A program made the translations under genes and the position numbers. 64,000 bases of DNA from Linepithema humile (taxonomy: Eukaryota; Arthropoda; Insecta; Hymenoptera; Formicidae): the NCBI RefSeq assembly GCF_040581485.1, contig NC_090134.1, forward strand, positions 14,189,501-14,253,500, read 5' to 3'. Shown in pieces: positions 44,235 to 56,231 of this stretch. Position 1 is the first letter of the stretch; the number at the start of each line of letters is the position of its first letter. Below the pieces are notes generated by a model. That model had not been told where the DNA came from. It did no database searches and saw only the letters and a program-made list of their open reading frames with translations.

Positions 44235-45294
44235 TGAGAGGAGGAGGAGTTATAGACTTTTACCGAGAGTTATAGCGAATCTATAGATGAACGCATTTTT
44301 GCTGTATGACAAATATTGGGACACGATTTTTTTTGACCTTAGGCTTGGCTCGGGGGAGGAAAAGGTCGGTTTCAATCATAAAATCTCCACTACGGCAGGG
44401 CAATCTTCGGTTCTACGTGCAGCGCGCTAGTTGTACAGATAGCCGGACTGTCGAAGGTAGTCGAGGACGGCTACCGGAGTTAGTCAAACGCTACCGATTG
44501 CTTTTCAGATGTCTTGTATCTAGTCGGTTGATTGGATGACTAATCACCTCATCTTCTTCGAGCTTATCTTTGCCTTCTGTTTTGAGAGAATCGTGCCCCA
44601 ATTGGTAAATGTGGTCGTCTGAAACGCGGACGGAATTCGCGCGTAACGTCACAGCTTGGACAATTCGGTTCGATTCGCCTGTGATGTCGGGAGTGCCGTT
44701 TTAAGTATCGCGCGATTTTCGTATTCAGGTACGCATGCGAGCAATGCATGCGCCGCGAACGCGTGAGATTCAATGTGAGTGCTTTGATGGACCACTGAGA
44801 GGAGGAGGAGGCTCAGGAGAAGCATCGGGCGCCGGCGGAGCAACTTTACGGTAAGCAATAATTCATTTATTTGTTGAAAATATTGTACACACAATTAAAA
44901 TATTTGAAAGACAAAATATTTACATTAGTTAATTTTTATCATTATTAGAATTTATTCGCATATTTTTTTACTTTTTATTTAAATAATTAAACTTTTTTAA
45001 TAATTCTTTTATTACATATTTGCTTAGAAAACGAATTAAAAGTTCAATGTACTCAATATTTTTTATGATTTTACAAATATTTTATATTGTGAACGCTGCT
45101 ATAATTTTGATTTATTTCGTGTTTTACAGATCAACTATGCAGATCAACAGAACGACAACTCCGCTGCTGCGCATCGATCGGTGAGTTAATTTAATTTGTC
45201 TTCTATTATTAAGATAATGGATCGAATAATAGTGTGAAGATATATAGACGCGAGACACTTTGCAGGTCGTATAATTTTTATTGTCTTATAGTAA
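44235..45294. other. Host stretch with no assigned gene
   Basis: Moderately GC-rich to about 44850, then AT-rich. Small frames on both strands lack motifs. The phrase GGTGAGTT at 45180 and nearby short segments could be exon ends, but nothing can be joined with confidence. Confidence 0.35.
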
Positions 45295-45667
45295 TGTAAG
45301 AGAGAACTCTATATTATTTTCTTTCTTTAGTTGAATGAGTCTCTCTCTTTCTAACATTGTATACTGCACGCGCTGCAGTTGCCATGCGTGCGATAGGTCG
45401 TTGCTGCGCTACGAGAAAGCGCTAGCGCGTTGCAATCTGATTGGCTCATGCCGATGTAGCGGTTGGGGACATGTGAACATCGGCATGCTGGGTTCGAGGC
45501 TTTTTGGTCTCCGTCCGTGACACGGATAACATTATATGAGAATAAAGTTATGAGTTTTCTGTGAAATACGGTTCTTAGCTCTGTCATCCCTCCGTCCCTC
45601 ATTGTGAAGTTCAATCTCCTTCGGATCCTGACAACCACCTCGTGCATACTCAATGAGCTATTTTACA
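45295..45667 (+). repeat. 5' LTR of Gypsy element 2
   Basis: TGTAAGAGAG...ATTTTACA, 373 bp, with AATAAA near 45541. Downstream TCAGAAGTGGGAT resembles a leucine-tRNA primer-binding site. Confidence 0.95.
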
Positions 45668-45843
45668 GTTCAGAAGTGGGATAACCGGATGATCTACGAT
45701 ATCGAAGATCTACGTGTGTGGAAAATCGAAGATATTCGTAGTGAAGTGACGGACAGAACTTTCGTATTAGCATCTCAGTCAGTGCGTGTCGCCTTTAGAC
45801 TCTTTTATTTCGTCGTGGCTAGTGCACACAGCACGTGATCGGT

Positions 45844-45985
45844 GCATCGCCTTTTTCGACCGTGTTCATTGTAAAATCACACGATCGTGGCTCGCACCGC
45901 CATCTTGTGCATCTGGTACATCGCCTTTTTCGACCGTGTCATTGTGAAAAATCACGCGATCGTGGCTTGCACCGCCATTTTGTGC
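45844..45985. repeat. Two-copy tandem repeat in the Gypsy 2 leader
   Basis: A unit of about 73 bp containing CATCGCCTTTTTCGACCGTG and CGATCGTGGC occurs twice. An A-run of about 20 follows at 46122-46143. Confidence 0.75.
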
Positions 45986-46480
45986 ATTCGTGAGGGAAGC
46001 ACTCCCATTGGCTGTGTCTTTGTTGTTATCTGTTACCGCGTGTTTTTGTTTGGTGAAACTTACGGGTAACAGCCTTGAAAAATAAAGAACGAACGATATC
46101 AGGAAACGTTTTGGTTCTTCAAAGAAAAAAAAAAAAAAAAAAAAGAAGGACGCTCGCGAGTTGTCGTGTCGTCAAGCGGACATTTTGTGCGTAAAAAGCA
46201 TTTATTCGTAGATCGCACTGTTGTAACTGCGCTGTCTTCGCTTATAGTGATTGTTCACGTCACGCAATTCCATCAGACTTGCCGGGCGGTAATAATTCGT
46301 GTCACGTTAAACAGTTTTTCGATCTTTCAGTGCTGTGCATTTGTCTTTGCGTTAATATACGTCTCGCTATTACGGACTTACGATCTCGCAGTGTTCTGCT
46401 TACTGTCTTTGCGTTAGTGGTGATTCTCGTCGCGCAATATTTTCAGACTTTTCGTACAGTTACACGTCACGTTTTTATTT

Positions 46481-49400
46481 GTGATCATGCTTCGACGTCG
46501 TCTCGAAGGTTGTACGGTGAAGCAACTCAGAAAAGAAGCACTGTGTTACGGGTTGACACCTCAAAAACATCGTGATACTTTGATCAACCAGTTACAAACG
46601 TATCTCGAGAACATTGGGCCGCTCCGAGATGAGAATTGTGAACCATTTTTGGGCTTCACTCCGTCATCAGCTCGCAGACAAGAATTTCCAGTTCTCGGTT
46701 CGGAGCACGAAGAGGACTCCCATTCCCATGTGTCGAATCACGAAGAATTTATCACAGCATCTACTCATCCTCAGATGGACACTAGAAGCAATCCACCTCA
46801 ATGGTTCACCCAGTTTGCTGATCTCATGCGTCAACAACAAGAAGCGCAAAGCGCACAGCAGACGCAGATGATGACTCAGTTCGCCCAAATGATTACCACG
46901 ATCAATTCGAGAGGAAACGACAGACGTACAGCTCCTCAGGTAACGCCTAGTCTAGCTCCTCATAATTCTGATTCAAGTTCCAGCGCATCCGGCCGCGAGA
47001 GTGGTACAGTGTTAGCCACGCTTCCCACGGCACAAGCGATTACGCTTTTAGCGTCGCAGATTCCATCTTTCTCGGGCTCCGACGAGGATAACGTCGAGTT
47101 ATGGGTGAAAAAAGTTGAGCGAGTTGTACACATACACGGTGTCGCAGACGAAGTAATTCTTCTTGCGGTCTCTGGAAAACTCACCAAAACGGCTCGTGAT
47201 TGGTTTGACTTAAACACAGGCACAATCAACGAAACCTGGCTCAGCTTCAAAAGAGCGATTCAAGGAAGGTTCAAGAAAACTGTGCCGTATCACGTGGCAA
47301 TGCAAAAGGCTGAAAGTCGTAAATGGTTATCCGGCAAAGAATCATTTCATGAGTATGCGATGCATAAACTTAAATTGTTACAGAACCTTAATCTTCCCGA
47401 GAAAGAAGCCATCAATTTTTTAATAAATGGAATAACCAATCCGGCGTTACGTGGCATGGCCTTACTTCTGGGCGCAGGATCAACGGATAAATTTTTGGAA
47501 CTGATGCATGAGCTGATAATCACATACGGTGATGAATACAAACGGTCGCCGCCTCCTTCCAAGAAGTTTTTCAAGGAAAAATCTAATGGATCAACCACGA
47601 CAATTGGAAAGTCTGCTGAATTACCGAAGGATGCTTTCTGCGTCTACTGTCGTACGAAAGGGCACATGAGAGCTGACTGCTTTCGGCTGAAGAAGAAGGA
47701 GCAGGCCAAGCAGCCTTCATCCAGTTCTTCAAAGACAGCGGTTGCGGTCGTCGAGGATTCTGCTGCGGTCTCCGAGGACGCTCCGTCTTCCAGCTCATCG
47801 GTTGCATTGATAAGTACATACAGGTTAGAGATTTCCGATCCAATTCTTAAGGTGATTAAGATTAATGATATTTCGTGCGAATTAGATTCTCTCCTTGATT
47901 CAGGTAGTCCGGTCTCTTTTGTACATCCGACAATTATTAATAGGTTTGTAAATCAAACGTCCAAAATCAATAATAAGATTTGTCTGTTCAAAGCGATCAA
48001 TGGTACTTCCATACCGGTTCTCGGTTCTATTACGGTTAATATTCAATTAAAAGAACTTCCGGGTGTCATGCTTAATGCAGATCTTTTTATAATTAAAGAT
48101 AATCAGTTTTCAGCTGATTTGTTACTTGGTAGAGATTTTATCTCAAATAATAATCTTTCAGTTACTTACACTCCGCTGAAAGGTGTCTCAGACACAGTAA
48201 AATTATTTGCGGAAATCGCCTCAACGGAAATTGTAAATGATTCTTTTGATAATTTAGAATCATCTGTATCGGATATCAGTATTGATTTTAACGAATCAGA
48301 GAAAAAGAAATTGATCGACTTGTTAAAGGAAGTCGATGAAACTCCGGTTCAGCACGTTGACGACGGTCACGCGGTAACTGTAGCTCTTAAAAATAACACT
48401 ACTTATGCATATCCGCCTAGACGTTTTGCTTGGTCCGAAAGAATTCAAATCCGTGATATTACGGACGATTTGATGAAACGGGGAATTATTAAAACAAGCA
48501 TTTCTCCGTATTGCGCTAGAGTTGTTCCGGTCCACAAAAAGAATGGCACTATGCGGTTGTGCATTGACTTACGACCTTTAAACGAACGGGTCATAAAGCA
48601 AAAATACCCATTTCCTTTAATTGAGGATTGTCTTGCACGACTTAGTGATAAAAAGGTTTTCTCCCTCCTAGACCTTAAAGATGGTTTCCATCAAATCAAG
48701 GTGCATCCCGAGCATACGAAGTATTTTGCATTTGCGACGCCTGATGGGCAATTTGAATATACACGGTTACCTTTTGGATATTGTGAGGCTCCGGCCGAAT
48801 TCCAAAAAAGGCTCATTCAAATTCTTCAGCCTTTAATCCGGGAAGATAAAGTATTAGTTTATATTGATGACATTTTGGTTCCTTCCGTTTCGACGGAGGA
48901 AAATTTGTCTATTCTAAAACAGGTTCTATTGTTACTAAAGCAGTATGACTTTCAATTAAATTTTAAAAAATGCCTCTTTCTAAAGAAAGAAATTGAATAT
49001 TTAGGCTATATTCTGTCTTCCGTTGGAATCACTCTGAGTCCGCGTCACACTAAAGCGGTACAAGATTTTCCTCAGCCGCGAAAAATGGTTGAAGTCCAAC
49101 GTTTTCTCGGGCTTACTAACTATTTTCGTAAGTTTATCAAGGATTACACGGTAAAGGCTAAACCTTTACAAAACTTAACTCGTAAATCTGTTGAGTTCGA
49201 TTTCAATAAGGATTGCCTTCGTGCATTCCAAATACTTAAAAGTGAGTTGGTTTCCTCACCGATCTTACAGCTGTATAATCCTCATGCTGTTACCGAATTG
49301 CACACGGATGCAAGTGTTGTAGCTCTTGCAGCTATTCTTTTCCAAAGGCAGAGTTCTGGTCAATGGGCACCAATCGCCTATTATAGTCAGGCAACCAATA

Positions 49401-50926
49401 ATGCTGAAGCGAAGTACCACAGCTTCGAGCTAGAAATGTTGGCTGTGGTGAAAGCCATTGAGCGTTTCCATATCTATCTTTACGGTTTAGATTTCACGCT
49501 GGTTACAGACTGCCATGCTTTGGTATACGCTATTAATAAAGCGCATATGAATCCGCGAATTGCAAGGTGGACACTTCGTCTTCAAAATTATCGGTTCAAG
49601 GTGGTACATCGTGCTGGCCATAAAATGGCACATGTAGATGCTCTCAGCAGGGTAGCATATTCCAATGTTTTGTCGCTTAAGCGAGAGCTCAAACTCAAAC
49701 AGGCCATGGATCCTCGGCTCAAAGAGATTGCCGAAAAGTTAGAATTTTCAGATCACGAAAAATTCGAGCTGATTGAAGGTCTAGTTTATCGAAAGGGTCC
49801 AGACAAACCGAAATTCGCAGTACCTGATTCTATGGTAAACAATGTTATTCGTGTTTATCACAACGATATGGCGCATTGTGGAGTTGAAAAGACAGTTCAT
49901 GGTATATCTTCCAATTACTGGTTTCCGGATTTGCGCAAAAGAGTACATGATTTCATTGGAAATTGTCTTGACTGCTTGATCTCTAACACTGCAGTTAACG
50001 CTAGCGAAGGTGAGTTGCAGATCACAGAAACTCCCACGCAACCCTTTCAGATCCTTCATACGGATCATTTCGGTCCGTTGATTGAAACGTCTCACGGGTA
50101 CAAGCATATTTTGGTGCTTATAGATACATTCACTAGGTATACTTGGTTTTTTCCCGTCAAAACTACTTCTTCTAAAGAAGTCATAAAACAATTTGTTCCT
50201 CTTTTCCGCTTTTTAGGCAACCCTAAAGAAATAGTTTCCGACAGAGGCACTGCCTTCACCTCTCAGGAGTTCGGCGAGTTCCTTCGTTCTAGGAACATCA
50301 AACAACGATTAGTTGCTGTCGCTGCTCCATGGGCAAATGGTTTGGCCGAACGGGCGAACAAATTTCTGAAATCTTCTCTGAAGAAACTAGTTGAGGAAGG
50401 ACAGGATTGGAGTTCCTGCATAGATACTGTCCAGTATGTTGTTAACAATACGTTACATTCTTCTCTGAAAGCTTCTCCTTCAAAATTATTACTTGGTTTT
50501 GACCAACGAAATCATGCTGACGCTTTATTAGCTCAACGTCTCTCTGATATCGCCAAATTTGAATTTGATGTTGAACAAGAAAGGGAATCAAGTCGAAGGT
50601 TGGCATTGGAAGTAGCTGAGAAAATTAAATGCTACAACAAGTCAATTTACGATAAAAGACATAGAAAACCAACGGCATACAAACCGGGCGATTTGGTTTT
50701 GATTAGAGACACGACTATCAAACCGGGTGAAGACAAAAAGTTAAAGTCTAGCTATAAAGGACCTTACAAGGTCACTAAGGTCTTGGATAAAAACCGGTTT
50801 GTGGTTCAAGATATTCCCGGATCAAGCCTAACGTCTAGGTCATATAATTCAATTCTTTCTCCAGATCGGTTAAAGTTATGGATTAAGCCGCCGATAGAAC
50901 CACTACCAGAATCAGTTAAACATTAA
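46481..50926 (+). CDS. Gypsy gag-pol polyprotein (element 2)
   Basis: 1481 residues with no stop. The N-terminus has a SAP-like helix pair (TVKQLRKEALCYGL). Gag is followed by one CCHC knuckle (CVYCRTKGHMRADC) near residue 386. Protease has LLDSGSPVSF near 472; reverse transcriptase has YIDD near 794; RNase H has HTDASVVALAAI near 942; integrase has an HHCC zinc region, then HTDHFGPL, SDRGTAFTS and NGLAERANK. A basic C-terminal tail (YKPGDLVLIRD) is like that of element 1. Both elements belong to the same broad lineage. ATG at 46487 is an alternative start. No env. Confidence 0.96.
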   Translation: MIMLRRRLEGCTVKQLRKEALCYGLTPQKHRDTLINQLQTYLENIGPLRDENCEPFLGFTPSSARRQEFPVLGSEHEEDSHSHVSNHEEFITASTHPQMDTRSNPPQWFTQFADLMRQQQEAQSAQQTQMMTQFAQMITTINSRGNDRRTAPQVTPSLAPHNSDSSSSASGRESGTVLATLPTAQAITLLASQIPSFSGSDEDNVELWVKKVERVVHIHGVADEVILLAVSGKLTKTARDWFDLNTGTINETWLSFKRAIQGRFKKTVPYHVAMQKAESRKWLSGKESFHEYAMHKLKLLQNLNLPEKEAINFLINGITNPALRGMALLLGAGSTDKFLELMHELIITYGDEYKRSPPPSKKFFKEKSNGSTTTIGKSAELPKDAFCVYCRTKGHMRADCFRLKKKEQAKQPSSSSSKTAVAVVEDSAAVSEDAPSSSSSVALISTYRLEISDPILKVIKINDISCELDSLLDSGSPVSFVHPTIINRFVNQTSKINNKICLFKAINGTSIPVLGSITVNIQLKELPGVMLNADLFIIKDNQFSADLLLGRDFISNNNLSVTYTPLKGVSDTVKLFAEIASTEIVNDSFDNLESSVSDISIDFNESEKKKLIDLLKEVDETPVQHVDDGHAVTVALKNNTTYAYPPRRFAWSERIQIRDITDDLMKRGIIKTSISPYCARVVPVHKKNGTMRLCIDLRPLNERVIKQKYPFPLIEDCLARLSDKKVFSLLDLKDGFHQIKVHPEHTKYFAFATPDGQFEYTRLPFGYCEAPAEFQKRLIQILQPLIREDKVLVYIDDILVPSVSTEENLSILKQVLLLLKQYDFQLNFKKCLFLKKEIEYLGYILSSVGITLSPRHTKAVQDFPQPRKMVEVQRFLGLTNYFRKFIKDYTVKAKPLQNLTRKSVEFDFNKDCLRAFQILKSELVSSPILQLYNPHAVTELHTDASVVALAAILFQRQSSGQWAPIAYYSQATNNAEAKYHSFELEMLAVVKAIERFHIYLYGLDFTLVTDCHALVYAINKAHMNPRIARWTLRLQNYRFKVVHRAGHKMAHVDALSRVAYSNVLSLKRELKLKQAMDPRLKEIAEKLEFSDHEKFELIEGLVYRKGPDKPKFAVPDSMVNNVIRVYHNDMAHCGVEKTVHGISSNYWFPDLRKRVHDFIGNCLDCLISNTAVNASEGELQITETPTQPFQILHTDHFGPLIETSHGYKHILVLIDTFTRYTWFFPVKTTSSKEVIKQFVPLFRFLGNPKEIVSDRGTAFTSQEFGEFLRSRNIKQRLVAVAAPWANGLAERANKFLKSSLKKLVEEGQDWSSCIDTVQYVVNNTLHSSLKASPSKLLLGFDQRNHADALLAQRLSDIAKFEFDVEQERESSRRLALEVAEKIKCYNKSIYDKRHRKPTAYKPGDLVLIRDTTIKPGEDKKLKSSYKGPYKVTKVLDKNRFVVQDIPGSSLTSRSYNSILSPDRLKLWIKPPIEPLPESVKH

Positions 50927-51760
50927 GTAGTTTTTGTTTGTGTTCAATTTTGCGTCTTTTCTCCGCCGTTCTTGCGTAAAATTCAACTTTTAATTGTGGT
51001 ATTGTGATTAATTTTACACCGCTCTAGTGTAATCTCAACATTTAATTATGGTTTATTTTATTTTGGTTTCTTTTTCGGTTCTTGCTTTAGCATTTTTAAA
51101 TTGGTTTCGCATTTAATAATTTTTTCTTCGCATCAATTTTAAGGGTATGCGGAAAATTTTGCGTAAAGTTTATATTGGTTTGCGTTTAACCTGCGTAGAA
51201 ATAACCAATTAGTCTTACGCAGAATGTGATATGTACAGTTATCTTGCGATAATGTTATAAAAAACTGCGATATTTTGCGTTATTTCCTGCGTCGTTTCTT
51301 GCGTTATTTTCTTGCGTTCATTTTACATGCATACGTAGCATCGTCAATTGCGTTTTATGCGTCGTTTGATACGTTATTCTCATGCGTTATTTTCATGCGT
51401 TATTTTCTTGCGTTAATTTTACATGTACGCGTCGTGACATAATTAAGGCTGTATAAAATGCGTAGCGATTGTAATAACCCTTTCAAAAGGAATATTTTTA
51501 ATGATAATCCGAGCCAAAGACAAAGTCATATATTTAAAGTGTAGTTTGTGATATTATACCAAAGATCTGACTGTGATTCGCAAAAAAAAAAAAAAAAAAA
51601 AAAAAAATATTGTGATTAGTTTAAGACTGAAATTAATTAAGATTTAGCAAAATACTGTTATGGTATAAGTTATTGTAATGGTTTGTCATTATTAATAATT
51701 GTAATAATTTGTTATTATAGAAGTCGTTCGGGACGAACGATATTGTCAGGCTGGCCGAAC
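50927..51760. other. 3' non-coding part of Gypsy element 2
   Basis: Rich in degenerate TTGCGTTATTTTC words (about 51240-51430) and with an A-run at 51583-51607. It ends AGGCTGGCCGAAC just before the 3' LTR. Confidence 0.6.
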
Positions 51761-52133
51761 TGTAAGAGAGAACTCTATATTATTTTCTTTCTTTAGTTGA
51801 ATGAGTCTCTCTCTTTCTAACATTGTATACTGCACGCGCTGCAGTTGCCATGCGTGCGATAGGTCGTTGCTGCGCTACGAGAAAGCGCTAACGCGTTGCA
51901 ATCTGATTGGCTCATGCCGATGTAGCGGTTGGGGACATGTGAACATCGGCATGCTGGGTTCGAGGCTTTTTGGTCTCCGTCCGTGACACGGATAACATTA
52001 TATGAGAATAAAGTTATGAGTTTTCTGTGAAATACGGTTCTTAGCTCTGTCATCCCTCCGTCCCTCATTGTGAAGTTCAATCTCCTTCGGATCCTGACAA
52101 CCACCTCGTGCATACTCAATGAGCTATTTTACA
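51761..52133 (+). repeat. 3' LTR of Gypsy element 2
   Basis: 373 bp, one G/A difference from the 5' LTR (CGCTAACGCG here, CGCTAGCGCG there). Confidence 0.95.
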
Positions 52134-52137
52134 GTAA

Positions 52138-54179
52138 TTATATCAAAATTTTATTCTCTCGTATTTTTTAAAAGTATTTGGAGTTGTGCGTGCATTTGTT
52201 TTTAAAAGAACGAAGTACTTATTTTTTTAGTTAATTTATATTAAATTTAATTATGTATTACCAATATTATTATATATATCTAGAAAAGATACATGTTATA
52301 TTAGATTATAATTATAAAAATTATTAAAAAATATGTAACCTGCAAAATGCGTTGTACATTAAAAAGAAACAAAGTGTTTCTAATTTTGATTTTGATTATG
52401 CCCGAAGTTGAAACAACTTTCATCAGTCTAATAACCCTTTGAATCCATATATATTAAATATTAATCATATAATATTAAAAATATAATCATACACCAGAAT
52501 ACTTTGAATAAAATTATGAAAAGTACACTATTTCTTCGATTCATTATCTTAAAATGGATAAGCTAGAACTTAGATGCGTTAATGAATATTTAATCCTGGA
52601 ATATTTCCTAAATGTATTTCATGATTGACAGATCAGAACATAATATATTGAATTATTCAGAGAGTTTGTAGAATTTTTTTATGACAGAATTGAAAACAAT
52701 TTTTATATGTTTATATATCTTTATTTAATAATGTATGCACAAGTTGTTTAAGATGGCCAAAAGTTGTCGAATATAATGGTGCATATATTACAGACAAAGA
52801 TGACTCTAAACATATAAAAATTGTTTTCAATTTTTTTATAAAAATTATATCAAATTTTCTAAATAACCCAATATATTTTTATTCTGAATAATGTACTTAT
52901 GTTTGTTTATATATTTATTTATATATTTTTTTTATATGAGAAAAAATAGAAAAAAAAATATTTAAAAAAAAGATTATACATAAAATTAAAGAAAAAAACT
53001 TGTTAAACATGGAAAAAAAGTATTTGATGCCGCAGTAAATTTTATATAAGCTATCGTAGCAAAATTTCTTACAGTTAATTATTATTTGAACAGCAAAGAG
53101 ATTTGTTATAGATAATAATTTTATTTACCGAAATTAGTTTTGTTAAATCTGCAAATTATATTGCTAATATATGTATAATAAAAAATTTATTTTTATCTTA
53201 TTGTCAAAATTTGTATTAGTGACGACAATTTCATTGCAACAGTAAAATAAATTTATTAAAAATAACTTATTTTGTTGTAACAGCAAATTTTAACTTGTTT
53301 CTCATTTTAAAATTTGTCGATTTTTTCGAACGAAACAGATTTGTTGCATATCGAATAATCTGTTAAAGTAGTTACAATAGCGAAATTTTATTGCTAACAT
53401 ATTTAACATGCAATAGCAACAATTATTTTATTGCAATAGCAAAATTCTTTTTTTCTGTGTAAATGTGTACTTTTTTTCTTCCTTCCTTACGGTAAGTGGT
53501 TTATCTTTTTATATATTTCCAGGGTTAAATATATAAATTGGCGTTGAAAAGCAAAAATGAGAAAATTTTTAAATACATACATATGTACGTATCACAAATA
53601 TAAATTAAAAATGAAAAAAAGAATTTTTTTACACAAACGTAAATATACTGATAAATTATGGTATATTTGAAACAATTTATCAATTAAAAAAAAGGAGCAC
53701 ATTTTTTATTAAGAATTTTGAAATATATTTATTCTTGTATTCTTGCTATACGCCAATTTCTTCGTAATCTTTCCTAGCCTACCCATGCATCCGTGGTCCT
53801 ATGGCTTAACAGAACTAGAACTATCAAAGCGGTTAAAATAACCGGTTTATTTTTTTAGAACAATTACACTTAAATTTATAATGCTGTATTTCCTGAGATT
53901 TTTTCTGTGACTTGTTGCATTGTGTTAAATGATCAAATTGATTAATTTACTTTTTCTCTTTATCACTTTTTATTAAAAAAGGAAAAAAGAAATAGAAATT
54001 GGTATATGTTAATCGTCGGTAGTTCTAGTGTTGTTGATCCCATAGTTGAGCATGGACTTTCGAAATTCGTGGTCCCATCGATGATGGTCGAGCACAGATC
54101 TCGAAACAACGTTGATACGATCGATCATTGAACAATGGTCGACTATCAACATAAATTTCGAACGCAACTAGCGGAAACT
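52138..54179. other. AT-rich host intergenic stretch
   Basis: No gene supported. It contains the fold-back at 52637-52892 and many short words of the type GTTGCAATAGCAAAATTT between 53040 and 53460. Confidence 0.4.
52637..52892. repeat. Fold-back element with arms of about 76 bp
   Basis: The segment around ATTGAAAACAATTTTTATAT at 52690 is repeated in reverse at 52820, with homology running outward to AATATATTG on both sides. The centre is about 100 bp. Confidence 0.65.
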
Positions 54180-54300
54180 GAGCTGAGCTCTGCGCTAGCG
54201 TCCTGCGAAAAACTCCCTCTCGAATTTTAGATGCAAATAGCGGTAACTGAGCTGAGCTCTGCGCTAAGCATCTTGCGAAAAATTCCTAAATGATTCTGCG
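54170..54300. repeat. Two-copy tandem repeat
   Basis: ACTGAGCTGAGCTCTGCGCTA occurs twice about 66 bp apart, each followed by a CTTGCGAAAAA-type word. Confidence 0.75.
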
Positions 54301-54494
54301 ATAAACTCCCAAACGATTCCGCGAACAATTCAATCTTATTAAACTTTGTCGCTTTGTCAGTTTCTTACGAACTCCTAGGTATAGAATTTTTTTATAGATA
54401 AGTTTTTGTGTTAGGTAGAATTTCTATTAGGTAGGATTTTCCATTAGAATTTTCAGATAGTTTGGATTTAAAAAATTTTTATCACTTCTTTTTT

Positions 54495-54830
54495 TTAATT
54501 TTTTGCTGTCGATAAAGTTTGGAACTTCTACTTTGGCAGTTAATTTGCAGTTTATTGATAACAAAGATAATGACATAACTTTGGGTGGGCAAACAGCAAG
54601 ATTTTTTCCGCGAGAGCGGATGTTCCTTGCATATAAGAATTTAAAAACTTTTTATTATTTCTATATTTTTTTTTTATTTTTTGCTGTCGATAAACTTTGG
54701 AACTTCTGCTTTGGCAGTTAGATTGCAGTTTATTGACAAAGATAATGACTGTGGGTAGGTAAAGATTCTCAGCAAGATTCTCTTTTGTGAGAGTGGAAGA
54801 AGTTTCTTGCATATAAGAAACATCATCTTA
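54495..54830. repeat. Two-copy direct repeat of about 165 bp
   Basis: Units beginning TTTTTTGCTGTCGATAAA, with GGAACTTCT and GCAGTTTATTGA words, and ending TTGCATATAAGAA, occur at about 54498 and 54668 with several differences. A 72-codon frame crossing them is not credible as a gene. Confidence 0.7.
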
Positions 54831-55769
54831 AAAGATTTTTTTCAAATTTTATTTGTTAAATTGTTGTTAAAAGAAAATGTAATAAGATAAATGTCTCAAT
54901 GGCTAGACATATTTCAATCTCCAACTATAAAAAAAATAATTTTTTAAATAGTTATAAATATAATGGCCAGAACTGGTACATATAAATATCTTATATTTCT
55001 TTGCTAATATTTAATTTTAATAATTGTCGTTCATTAATTACAATTTTAGTTTTATTTGTTAGATAAACTTCAATCTTTATTAACAATTTGCCATCTGTTT
55101 TTACATAAATTTGCATAACGAAGAAAGGATTGAGGAACATTAAACTGGAAAATCTAAAACACGTTGGTAAAAATTTTTCAAAATTTTTTTACTGAAGAAA
55201 CATATTTTAGTAACGAACACACACGGACAAATCAGTGGTCGAACTAAACCATACAAGATTAGGTACTTTTCTATTTCTTCTTTGCCTCTAGAAGGTTACA
55301 ATGCTTTGGTTTTGAATATATTATAGGATATTTATGTGAAGATATAATTAGTGTTTCTTTTTTTCGGCTTGTTAAGCACTGAATTATTTTATGTCAAGCG
55401 GCTCGAAGTTTCCGTTGTTCGCTTATGGTTATTGTCGGCCGCACAATCGCGCAATCAATCGAAAGCGTGCGCCTGTTTGCATTTCATTTTTAATTGTTAT
55501 ATAATAATATGCTATTAGTGTCCAATCCATCTGCCAGGATGCGTCTCGATTGCGATTGCGCGATTCTCGAACGGCCTATATTTGTTGCTTCGTCGCAGAC
55601 GGTAACATATGTATTGCTATGCTTATGCGCGTTTCCATATTCCACACGTTCTCCATTTTTATAAATATATATTAAAGAATTTTTATTAACCAGTAAATTT
55701 TTAAATTAGCCCCATTTGTTTTTTAAGGGCTTTATTGCGTAATAACTTTCGCTGTTCTTTTAAAATATA
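54831..55769. other. Host intergenic stretch, no gene seen
   Basis: AT-rich, with a GC-richer patch at 55390-55640. No open frame with recognisable features. Confidence 0.4.
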
Positions 55770-55771
55770 TA

Positions 55772-56231
55772 CAGGGTGTCTGGCAATAATCGCCCCACCG
55801 GTCATATACAGGTAGAGGAGGTCAAATCGAGTAGAAAAGTCCTTTACCATTTTTTGATTTTTGTAATAAGTACTAAGTAATTAACGAAAAAGATTGGTGA
55901 ATCCGTGCAAGTAAAGCGCGCGCAGCGAGAAGGACATCCCACTGCTATGCGATCACTAGGCGCGCGATGAAGCGTTGGGAGGAGCGCTCTACAAATGACA
56001 ATGGCAACATACGAGCGGCGCGTAACGCTAGATCCTTGTGTCCTAGTGATCGCGTAGCAGTGGGACGTCCTTCTCACCGCGCGCGCTTTACTCGCGCGGA
56101 TTCGCCGATCTTTTTTCGTTAATTACTCAGTACTTATTATGAAAATTAAAAAATGGTAAAGGACTTTTCTACTCGATTTGACCTCCTCTACCTGTATATG
56201 ACCGGTGGGGCGATTATTGCCAGACACCCTG
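55772..56231. mobile_element. Mariner-type fold-back element, copy 2
   Basis: 460 bp, the same element as 29828-30288 in the same orientation, with TA flanks. The left arm has several differences from copy 1 (for example AGATTGGTGAATCCGTGC), while the right arms are nearly identical. The left flank is insect DNA; the right flank is the viral gene's continuation. Confidence 0.85.

Larger units (their letters stand above)
45295..52133 (+). mobile_element. Gypsy-like LTR retrotransposon 2 (very young)
   Basis: Two 373-bp LTRs differ at one position that I can find. They are flanked by a GTAA duplication (45291-45294 and 52134-52137). The gag-pol frame is fully open. The long 5' leader (45668-46480) and 3' region (50927-51760) hold no other gene. 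Confidence 0.97.
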
